A stretch of 64,000 nucleotides of DNA, from positions 1 to 64,000 of the forward strand of contig NZ_NEHO01000002.1 in the NCBI RefSeq assembly GCF_002113375.1. The letters run 5' to 3'. Below, in pieces: positions 57,806 through 64,000 of the stretch. The DNA is from Pseudomonas sp. R37(2017). GTDB lineage: Bacteria > Pseudomonadota > Gammaproteobacteria > Pseudomonadales > Pseudomonadaceae. Within the stretch, counting starts at the first letter, position 1; every line of letters begins with the position of its first letter. The translations under genes were made by a program, and so were the position numbers. Below the pieces are notes generated by a model. It was not told the DNA's origin, did not search any database, and saw nothing but the letters and a program-made list of their open reading frames with translations.

Positions 57806-59332
57806 TCAGCCAGCCGCGCCCAAGCCAATGTTCGTCCGCACCCGCCCTTCGAGCCTGCGCTTCAATCCCCGCGATTCAATCACCAACCTTGAACCCTTGG
57901 CTGCATTGGCCCGCCCCCACTCCTCCAGCAACTCCAGGCACGAGTGATCGATGTAGCTCAGGTTGTTGAGCGGCACATGCACGGTCGTGCCCGGAGCGAT
58001 ACGACCCAGCATCCGGGTCAGCGCCGGCACCTTGAGGAAGGTCGCCGCCCCTGCCAGGCGCAATTCCACTTGCCCTTCCTGAGGCAGGTCGACCAGGCTG
58101 ATTTTCAATCGAGAGGCTTTCAGCGCCAGCTTCACCAGCGTCAGGCCAAAGCCAATCAGCACGCCGGTCAACAAGTCCGTGAAAACGATGGCGAGCGCGG
58201 TTGCCGCGTAAGTGACCATCGGCGCAAGACCATACCGACCCAAACCACGAAAGACCTTGAGATCCACCAACTTGAAGCCGGTGTACACCAGTACGCCCGC
58301 CAGGCTTGCCACCGGAATGCTTTGCAGCACGCTGGACAGCAACAGCACGAACGCCAGCAGCCACAGGCCGTGGAAAATGGTTGAAAAGCGCGTGGTTGCT
58401 CCGGCCTGAACATTCGCCGAACTGCGCACGATAACGCCCGTCATCGGCAACGCCCCAAGCAGGCCACACAGCATATTGCCGATGCCTTGCGCCGACAGTT
58501 CGCGGTCAAAGTCCGAACGCTGGCCGCTGTGCATGCGATCCACCGCTGCGGCTGAGAGCAGGGTTTCGGCGCTGGCAATGAAGGCCACGGCAAATGCGGC
58601 AATCAGCAGGGTCGGATCGGCCAGGTTGAGCAGATCCGCCGGCTTCAGCCAGTCGATGGCTTGCGCCAGGTTGTCCGGCACCTGGACCCGTTTGACCTGC
58701 AACGTCAGTATCAGGCTGGTAAACGTGGCCAGACCGACGCCCAGTAGCGCCCCGGGAACGAAGCGCAGGGATTGTGGACGGAGTTTTTCCCACAGCCACA
58801 TGACGGCAATGGTCGACAAACCCAGCAAGCCGGCTTGCCAGCCAAACGTGGGCAAAGCCTGAGCCAGCGCCTCCGGGAAGGCTGACAGATTATCCAGCCC
58901 CGAGGCTTTGGGCACGGCATCCAGCATTACATGCACCTGCGACAGGACAATCAACACGCCAATCCCGGCCAGCATGCCGTAAACCACCGCCGGTGCGGTC
59001 ACCCGAAACCAGCAGCCCAACTTCAAGCGACCGGCCACCAGTTGCAGAAATCCCGCCAGCAACAAAATGGGTCCGAGCATGGCGACACCATGCTGGCGGA
59101 CCAGTTCGAACACCAGAACAGCCAGCCCCGCCGCCGGGCCGCTGACCTGCAGCGGCGAGCCGGCCAGCCAGCCGACGACCAGACCACCGATGATGCCGGT
59201 TATCAGACCTTTTGCCGGCGGCAGCCCCGAGGCAATCGCGATACCCATGCACAGGGGCAGGGCGACCAGGAACACAACCACCGAAGCCAGTAGCTCCCGT
59301 GGCAGAACAGCTTTGAGTCGAACAGCACGCAT
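57806..59332 (-). CDS. SulP family anion (probably bicarbonate) transporter
   Basis: 508 residues from ATG 59332 (GGGAG upstream). About 10-12 TM helices (VVFLVALPLCMGIAIASGLP; NMLCGLLGALPMTGVIVRSS) then a C-terminal STAS domain with NNLSYIDHSCLELLEEW. Directly downstream (90 nt) of a beta-carbonic anhydrase. Such pairs are usually linked to HCO3- uptake or CO2/HCO3- balance, so bicarbonate is the favoured substrate; sulfate cannot be excluded. A longer in-frame start (59362) is less likely. Confidence 0.88.
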   Translation of the reverse strand: MRAVRLKAVLPRELLASVVVFLVALPLCMGIAIASGLPPAKGLITGIIGGLVVGWLAGSPLQVSGPAAGLAVLVFELVRQHGVAMLGPILLLAGFLQLVAGRLKLGCWFRVTAPAVVYGMLAGIGVLIVLSQVHVMLDAVPKASGLDNLSAFPEALAQALPTFGWQAGLLGLSTIAVMWLWEKLRPQSLRFVPGALLGVGLATFTSLILTLQVKRVQVPDNLAQAIDWLKPADLLNLADPTLLIAAFAVAFIASAETLLSAAAVDRMHSGQRSDFDRELSAQGIGNMLCGLLGALPMTGVIVRSSANVQAGATTRFSTIFHGLWLLAFVLLLSSVLQSIPVASLAGVLVYTGFKLVDLKVFRGLGRYGLAPMVTYAATALAIVFTDLLTGVLIGFGLTLVKLALKASRLKISLVDLPQEGQVELRLAGAATFLKVPALTRMLGRIAPGTTVHVPLNNLSYIDHSCLELLEEWGRANAAKGSRLVIESRGLKRRLEGRVRTNIGLGAAG

Positions 59333-59422
59333 GGTGAGTCTCCCGAAGTTTTCTTCAGGCATGGCAAAGCCAGGCTGCCTGAACGGCAGCCCCGGCTGAA
59401 CCACACAACGATTTAGGAGGAT

Positions 59423-60154
59423 CTAGAAGCGCGCTTTGGGCGTCGCCACGGGAATTGGCAGGCTGCCATTGAGCGGCAGGAAACAGCCTTGATCGGCGTC
59501 ATAGGCTTTGATTTCGCTGGTTTCGATGTTGTAGACCCAGCCGTGGATAAACAGCTGACCGTTGGCCATGCGCGAGGCCACCGACGGATGGGTGCGCAAA
59601 TGCTGCAACTGGGCGATCACATTCTCTTCGGTGAGAATGTGCATGCTTTCACTTTCGTTAGAGCAGTTGCAGTTCTCCTGCACCATGGTCTTGGCCACTT
59701 CGGCATGACGCAGCCAGGCTTTGACCGTCGGCATTTTTTCCAGACTGTCCGGGTTGAGCACCGCGCGCATGGCGCCACAATCGGAGTGCCCGCAAATGAT
59801 GATGTGATGCACACCCAGAGCGAGTACGGCGTATTCGATGGCCGTGGAAACACCGCCGTTCATTTGCCCGTAAGGCGGTACGACGTTACCGACATTGCGG
59901 GTCACGAACAGATCCCCGGGGGAGCTTTGAGTGATCAATTCGGGAACGATGCGCGAATCGGCGCAGGCAATGAACATCGCTCTTGGCCGCTGGGCCGTGG
60001 CGAGTTTCTTGAAGAGCTCTTCCTGTTGGGGAAAGACCTCATGATGAAAATGCAAAAAACCGTCAACGATGTGCTGCAACGCTGCATCGGCGGTTTCGGC
60101 CTCGGGTTGGGCTGAAGCCGACGCAGCCAACGGCTGTTTATCCTTGTCACTCAT
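59423..60154 (-). CDS. Beta-class carbonic anhydrase
   Basis: 243 residues. Zinc ligands C64, H123 and C126 (ACADSRIVPE; ICGHSDCGAM) with the catalytic dyad D66-R68. Interconverts CO2 and bicarbonate. The layout CA then SulP suggests a bicarbonate-supply unit. The N-terminal 20 residues are low-complexity without a clear signal peptide. Homologue of P. aeruginosa psCA1 (recalled). Confidence 0.94.
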   Translation of the reverse strand: MSDKDKQPLAASASAQPEAETADAALQHIVDGFLHFHHEVFPQQEELFKKLATAQRPRAMFIACADSRIVPELITQSSPGDLFVTRNVGNVVPPYGQMNGGVSTAIEYAVLALGVHHIIICGHSDCGAMRAVLNPDSLEKMPTVKAWLRHAEVAKTMVQENCNCSNESESMHILTEENVIAQLQHLRTHPSVASRMANGQLFIHGWVYNIETSEIKAYDADQGCFLPLNGSLPIPVATPKARF

Positions 60155-60318
60155 GAATTCATCCTCATTGGCGGGCTCGGAAAGTCATCCCGTGGGGTCC
60201 GGTGTGGAGCCAGTGGCTGGTTAAAAAACATCCAGGCCGAGCATCTCGACCCATCAGTCACTCGATGAACAAGGTAGCGGCCGAATCTTAATTGAAACTG
60301 AATGAAACGCTCTAGAAC

Positions 60319-60366
60319 GCGCGTTCCAGGTCACAAAAATGTGACCTTCACAGTATATGAACGCGC
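60319..60366. promoter_or_regulatory. Nested dyad upstream of the carbonic anhydrase gene
   Basis: Outer arms GCGCGTTC (60319-60326) and GAACGCGC (60359-60366) enclose inner arms AGGTCAC (60328-60334) and GTGACCT (60341-60347). The outer left arm is also half of a 12-bp palindrome GAACGCGCGTTC (60315-60326). It lies about 160-210 nt before the carbonic anhydrase start and 30 nt past the radical SAM stop. Either a regulator site or an unusual terminator. Confidence 0.5.
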
Positions 60367-60396
60367 TCTTCAGTACTCACCATAGGCCAATTGTCC

Positions 60397-61455
60397 TCAA
60401 ATCAACGACATTTGGCGACCCGGCGGACAAAAGGCTTCGCAATCCAGATTGAACCCCTCCCGGTGATTGATTCCCAGCCGTTTGATCGCTTTGGCAAAGC
60501 GCTGCGCCAGCAAGTCCGCAAACGGACCTTCGCCGCGCATTCGAGCGCCAAATCGGCTGTCATAGAGTTCACCGCCACGGCTCTGGCGAATCAGACTCAG
60601 CACATGCGCGGCCCGTTGCGGATAATGAGCGCCAAGCCATTCTTCGAACAGCGGCGCCACTTCCAGCGGCAAGCGCAACATCATGTAGGCGGCGCTTTGC
60701 GCTCCGGCCGCATGAGCCTCGCAGAGCAGGCTTTCGAGTTCGCTGTCGTTGATCATGGGGATCATCGGTGAACACAGCACGCCCACCGGAATTCCGGCAT
60801 CGCGCATGACCCGGATCGCTCGCAGGCGGGCCTTTGGCGCTGCTGCGCGGGGCTCGAGGATGCGCTTGAGTTCGTCGTCCAGGGTGGTCAGGCTGATCAT
60901 TACCGCCACCAGCCTGTGCCGGGCAAGTTCGGTCAGCAGGTCCAGGTCGCGAAGAATCAGCGAGCCCTTGGTGACGATGGTCACCGGGTGCCGATAACGC
61001 AGCAGTACTTCGAGGGTTTGCCGGGTGATCCTGTATTCACGCTCGATCGGCTGATACGGGTCGGTGTTGGAGCCGAGGTTGATCGGCGCGCATTGATAGC
61101 CACGCCGGGACAGTTGTTCTTCCAGCACCTGCACAGCGTTGGTCTTGGCGATCAGTTTCGTTTCGAAATCCAGCCCTGGCGACATGTCCCAATAGGCATG
61201 GCTCGGCCTTGCGTAGCAGTAAATACAGCCATGTTCACACCCGCGATAAGGATTGATCGAGCGATCGAAGGGCAAATCCGGCGACGTGTTGCGGGTAATG
61301 ATGGTTTTCGCCGTTTCAATGCGCACCTCGGTGCCTTGGGTGAGCGGGACTTCCTGGTACCAGCCGTCGTCTTCGGCCACCGAGCGGCTGATGGAGAAGC
61401 GGTTGTGCGGATTGGTCGCTGTGCCGCGGCCACGTGGGGGCAATGGCGTGTGCAT
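60397..61455 (-). CDS. PA0069-family radical SAM protein (SplB-like)
   Basis: 352 residues. Radical SAM cluster C73-x3-C77-x2-C80 (RGCEHGCIYCYARPSHAYW), then LGSNTDPYQPIEREYRITR. Related to spore photoproduct lyase-type proteins; the substrate in pseudomonads is unknown, but a DNA-repair role is suggested by the LexA box upstream. ATG 61455 with AAAGGG upstream. Confidence 0.9.
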   Translation of the reverse strand: MHTPLPPRGRGTATNPHNRFSISRSVAEDDGWYQEVPLTQGTEVRIETAKTIITRNTSPDLPFDRSINPYRGCEHGCIYCYARPSHAYWDMSPGLDFETKLIAKTNAVQVLEEQLSRRGYQCAPINLGSNTDPYQPIEREYRITRQTLEVLLRYRHPVTIVTKGSLILRDLDLLTELARHRLVAVMISLTTLDDELKRILEPRAAAPKARLRAIRVMRDAGIPVGVLCSPMIPMINDSELESLLCEAHAAGAQSAAYMMLRLPLEVAPLFEEWLGAHYPQRAAHVLSLIRQSRGGELYDSRFGARMRGEGPFADLLAQRFAKAIKRLGINHREGFNLDCEAFCPPGRQMSLI

Positions 61456-61471
61456 GGGGGGAACCCTTTAA

Positions 61472-61487
61472 CTGTATGCATGTACAG
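61472..61487. promoter_or_regulatory. LexA (SOS) box
   Basis: CTGTATGCATGTACAG, a 16-bp match to the CTG-N10-CAG LexA operator with only inner positions differing from the ideal. It ends 17 nt before the radical SAM start, just downstream of a GATAAT/TAATGT -10-like stretch. I recall this gene as part of the P. aeruginosa SOS regulon. Confidence 0.85.
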
Positions 61488-61774
61488 TACATTATCAGCA
61501 TTCACCACACCAGTGCCGTTCGGCACTTTCTCTTTTTTGTATTTTGAGTTTCTGCAAAGTAACCATGAGATACATATAAAACCTGGTTCAGGCTCGGACA
61601 GTAGCGCTACTATTTTTGCAGCAAACATAAACATGGATACATCTAAAGGAACTGATTATTTTATTCTTAAATCCTCGGAAACATCATTATAAACATCGAT
61701 TGCGACAGCAATATCAATGACCTGCCGTGCATATAACCCATGCGCGACAAAGTTGACTAACAAGGATAAAAATC
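61488..61774. other. AT-rich intergenic patch with an orphan terminator-like hairpin
   Basis: AGTGCC-GTTC-GGCACT (61512-61527) followed by TTCTCTTTTTT on the plus strand looks like an intrinsic terminator, but no rightward gene precedes it. The patch is visibly AT-richer than the flanks. A plus-strand frame is open to about 61692 without a good start and may be a decayed coding remnant. Confidence 0.45.
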
Positions 61775-62359
61775 ATGTGGAAACCCAGTAATCCAGGTGT
61801 ATTTCTACGTCGAATAGACTCACCGGAAAGTGATAAAGTGATTATAAAACTGGTGAGAGAAAACACGGTCGATGTTGCCAACCGGCAATATGATGATCGT
61901 TTCAGCGCCATAACAACCATGACGCTGCATATAAATAATGAAACCAGGCAACACAGCCTCGATTTTGATCCATGGTCAGATATAAATGTAATCCGCGACG
62001 GCAGCATTGATGAAAAAGATATAAATGCAATTAATCAGCTCGCCCTTGCCTTCTACCATCAATCAGTAATTGACCCGGACCTTCTTGTTTACATTTCGCG
62101 GGGCCCGGTCGACGATGTAGATGTTTTTGATCCAACAAAACCTGTTGAACCATTGCCTCCCCTGATACATACCCTGCGAATTGAAGCGCTGTATATGTAT
62201 GAGGAGGAGGAATTGGAACTCAGAGCTTACTACTACGGCAAATCATTTGATGAGGGTAATAGTTTTGCAGTAAGGGGAGGTTACTCAACAGGCTTCGGTA
62301 ACGATGTAATACCCGACTTGGAAAATCTGGCCAAAGCTTTCTACATATTGAAACTGTAA
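61775..62359 (+). CDS. Orphan hypothetical protein in an AT-rich patch
   Basis: 194 residues, acidic (e.g. EEEELEL; runs of D/E), no signal peptide or TM segment, no family recognised. AAGGA lies 7-8 nt before ATG 61775. Codon use (many ATA, AAT, TTT) is unlike the GC-rich neighbours, which suggests recent transfer. Size, acidity and isolation resemble orphan immunity proteins, but there is no adjacent toxin and this is only a guess. Confidence 0.6.
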   Translation: MWKPSNPGVFLRRIDSPESDKVIIKLVRENTVDVANRQYDDRFSAITTMTLHINNETRQHSLDFDPWSDINVIRDGSIDEKDINAINQLALAFYHQSVIDPDLLVYISRGPVDDVDVFDPTKPVEPLPPLIHTLRIEALYMYEEEELELRAYYYGKSFDEGNSFAVRGGYSTGFGNDVIPDLENLAKAFYILKL

Positions 62360-62491
62360 AGGCGCCACGAACTGATTTCAGATAACCAGCGCCATTTCAC
62401 ATTTCATTGACACCTGCCTCACAGCCCTTTGACCGCTCAAGGTTGAAGCTGAACGCCAACATCCTGCCTCTTCCAGAACGGTTAACCCTGC

Positions 62492-63136
62492 ATGTCCTTA
62501 CCGCGTTTTATCCCGGCAATGTGCCTGTCACTGGTCGCCTTTCTCACGCTGACACCGGTCTTCGCTGACGACGCTACCCCGCCGCGCCCAGCGGAATGGG
62601 CTCAACCGGTCGAGAAGCAGTACAACCTCTTCCAGATGTCGCCGACGCTCTATCGCAGCGCCTTGCCGGACAAAGATGCCGTGCCACTGTTGGAGAAACT
62701 CAAGGTCGGCACGGTGATCAACTTCCTGCCTGAAGCGGACGCCAGCTGGCTGTCCACGCCAGGCATCACGCAAGTACAGCTGCCTTATCGTACCAACCAT
62801 GTGGATGACGCCGATGTGCTCAAGGCCTTGCGCGCCATCAAGTCTGCCGAAGCCAAAGGCCCGGTGCTGATGCACTGCAAACACGGGTCTGACCGCACCG
62901 GTCTTATGGCGGCCATGTACCGGGTTGTCATCCAGGGCTGGAGCAAGGAAGAGGCCCTGAACGAAATGACCCAGGGCGGCTTTGGTGACAGTACCCATTT
63001 CAAGGATGGCATTCGTTACATGATGCAGGCTGACGTGGAAAAGCTGCGCACGGCCCTGGCCAATGGCGATTGCAGCACCAGCCCGTTCGCCGCGTGCTCG
63101 ATGAAGAGCTGGTTCAAGTCCGCTCATATCGAATAA
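62492..63136 (+). CDS. Periplasmic dual-specificity/tyrosine phosphatase (TpbA-like)
   Basis: 214 residues. Signal peptide about 1-25 (ending PVFA-DD). Active-site P-loop MHCKHGSDRTGLMA: nucleophile C129, phosphate-binding R135, and a general acid probably D105 or D106 (NHVDDADV). Similar to P. aeruginosa TpbA, a periplasmic phosphatase that lowers c-di-GMP through TpbB. Whether it is the orthologue is unclear: the true tpbA locus is elsewhere in P. aeruginosa. Confidence 0.82.
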   Translation: MSLPRFIPAMCLSLVAFLTLTPVFADDATPPRPAEWAQPVEKQYNLFQMSPTLYRSALPDKDAVPLLEKLKVGTVINFLPEADASWLSTPGITQVQLPYRTNHVDDADVLKALRAIKSAEAKGPVLMHCKHGSDRTGLMAAMYRVVIQGWSKEEALNEMTQGGFGDSTHFKDGIRYMMQADVEKLRTALANGDCSTSPFAACSMKSWFKSAHIE

Positions 63137-63137
63137 A

Positions 63138-63170
63138 AAAGCCCCCGTGGCATGGCGCTACGGGGGCTTT
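63138..63170. terminator. Bidirectional terminator
   Basis: AAAGCCCCCGT/ACGGGGGCTTT (63138-63148 with 63160-63170), 11-nt loop, A/T tracts both sides. Shared by the convergent phosphatase and zinc-ribbon genes. Confidence 0.92.
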
Positions 63171-63173
63171 ATT

Positions 63174-63452
63174 TCACTCAGGCTTTTTCTTCAGCTTCGG
63201 GTTCGGGAAAAACTGCACGGCCTGAACCTTGGTATCCGGGGCTTTGGGCACGGTCGTATTGACCCGCGTGCCGAGCTCCTTGGGCACCGACAGCCCTTGC
63301 TCATTGAGTGTGTCGGAGTAACCGCAGGCCACGCACTCGCGATGCGGCACGCTGTCTTCACTCCACATCATCAACTTGTCCGGCTCGCTGCATGCCGGGC
63401 AGACCGCCCCGGCGATAAAGCGTTTTTTCGTAATCACAGGCCCCTCGCTCAT
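63174..63452 (-). CDS. YheV-like zinc ribbon protein
   Basis: 92 residues. Two cysteine pairs (AVCPACSEPDKLMMW and RECVACGYSD) form a zinc ribbon. The rest is basic and proline-rich. Function unknown. Its ATG overlaps the prlC stop (TCAT on the plus strand), so the two are co-transcribed. Confidence 0.88.
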   Translation of the reverse strand: MSEGPVITKKRFIAGAVCPACSEPDKLMMWSEDSVPHRECVACGYSDTLNEQGLSVPKELGTRVNTTVPKAPDTKVQAVQFFPNPKLKKKPE

Positions 63453-64000
63453 GCTGCCGCGTCCTCACTCAGGCCGCTGTGGCGCAAGAGTGCGTCAATC
63501 GATGGCTCCCGGCCACGGAAGTCGACGAACAGCACCATCGGCTCCTGAGAACCGCCACGTGCCAGAATCGCTTCGCGGAACGCACGTCCGGTATCAGCGT
63601 TGAGCACACCTTCCTCTTCGAACTTCGAAAACGCATCGGCCGAGAGCACTTCAGCCCATTTGTAGCTGTAGTAGCCCGCGGCATAACCGCCAGCGAAAAT
63701 GTGCGCAAAGCTGTTGGGGAAGCGGTTGTAAGCCGGCGGACGCATCACCGAAACCTCGTCACGCACGCCTTCGAGTACTTGCAGTACGCCGCGGCCGTCG
63801 CCGTGAGTGGCGTGCAGTTCGAAGTCGAACAGCGAGAACTCCAGTTGGCGGACCATCATCAGGCCAGACTGGAAGTTTTTCGCCGCGAGCATTTTCCCGA
63901 GCAAGTCCTGAGGCAGCGGTTCGCCGGTTTCATAATGACCGGAAATCAACGCCAGGCCTTCCGGCTCCCAGCACCAGTTTTCCATGAACTGGCTTGGCAG
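63449..64000 (-). CDS. prlC: Oligopeptidase A, C-terminal part
   Basis: M3-family zinc oligopeptidase, cut by the right window edge. The visible 183 codons start within LPSQFMENWCWEPEGL and include FAHIFAGGYAAGYYSYKWAE and the C-terminal substrate-binding region. The catalytic HExxH lies further upstream, outside the window. Degrades peptides and signal-peptide fragments in the cytoplasm. Confidence 0.93.
   Translation of the reverse strand: MPSQFMENWCWEPEGLALISGHYETGEPLPQDLLGKMLAAKNFQSGLMMVRQLEFSLFDFELHATHGDGRGVLQVLEGVRDEVSVMRPPAYNRFPNSFAHIFAGGYAAGYYSYKWAEVLSADAFSKFEEEGVLNADTGRAFREAILARGGSQEPMVLFVDFRGREPSIDALLRHSGLSEDAAA

Noticed and set aside
60328..60347. Inner dyad as a CRP/Vfr site
   Set aside because: Half-sites are in the order GTCACA-N4-TGTGAC, the reverse of the CRP/Vfr TGTGA-N6-TCACA layout.

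Overview
The window is a stretch of Pseudomonas chromosome, most like the P. fluorescens group. Evidence: gene order from memory matches two P. aeruginosa blocks (algB-kinB-ampDh2-dgcP-dsbA-cc4-engB-polA-thrB-znuA-zur-znuCB-metNIQ, and the carbonic anhydrase/SulP/coxBA-ctaG-coxC-SURF1-ctaA-cyoE-SCO block); typical Pseudomonas families (DUF2388, DUF1127, DUF1161, PA0061/PA0062-type lipoproteins); REP/REPIN palindromes of the P. fluorescens type; and a trpBA/trpI arrangement. It is GC-rich housekeeping DNA with one AT-rich patch. No tRNA, CRISPR, prophage or insertion sequence was seen. The left edge is the promoter and leader of a leftward rRNA operon whose 16S gene lies outside; the right edge cuts oligopeptidase A (prlC).

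Layout. 1-0.5 kb: three tandem rrn promoters plus boxB/boxA. 0.5-4 kb: glutarate catabolism (gcdG, gcdH, divergent gcdR). 4.4-7.4 kb: membrane transhydrogenase pntAA-AB-B. 7.5-9 kb: acetyl-CoA hydrolase/CoA-transferase. 9.3-13 kb: two DUF1127 mini-genes, then a poorly understood secreted operon (DUF2388, a decayed DUF2388 copy, DUF2388, and a periplasmic DUF4105/Lnb_N protein with an HExxH site). 13.1-16.2 kb: trpBA and divergent activator trpI. 16.2-20.9 kb: small stress and envelope proteins (DUF883, dodecin, two DUF1161 proteins, a luciferase-like oxidoreductase, two paralogous lipoproteins, a lipoprotein aminopeptidase). 20.9-23.6 kb: an SpmA-SpmB fusion and gltP.

24.4-34 kb is a signalling and envelope region: DUF1328, the AlgB/KinB two-component system, an EAL phosphodiesterase, AmpDh2, the diguanylate cyclase DgcP, an EEP-family hydrolase and DsbA. 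Then cytochromes c4 and c5, engB, the sRNA gene ersA with a recognisable AlgU promoter, and polA. 39.9-47.9 kb: DUF2782, thrB, the Zur-controlled zinc uptake genes (znuA divergent from zur-znuC-znuB), a lipoprotein, and metNIQ.

48-56.7 kb encodes a caa3-type cytochrome c oxidase (coxB, ctaD, ctaG, ctaE) and its assembly set (SURF1, an accessory protein, ctaA, cyoE, SCO). 57-61.5 kb: an unknown protein, a carbonic anhydrase with a SulP transporter, and a radical SAM protein with a LexA box. 61.5-62.4 kb is an AT-rich patch with an orphan gene. The window ends with a TpbA-like phosphatase, a YheV-like zinc ribbon protein and partial prlC.

The strongest candidates for undescribed biology are the DUF2388/DUF4105 secreted operon, the AT-rich orphan gene, two possible overlooked small ORFs near algB, an orphan terminator (possible sRNA) upstream of gltP, and a nested dyad next to the carbonic anhydrase genes.
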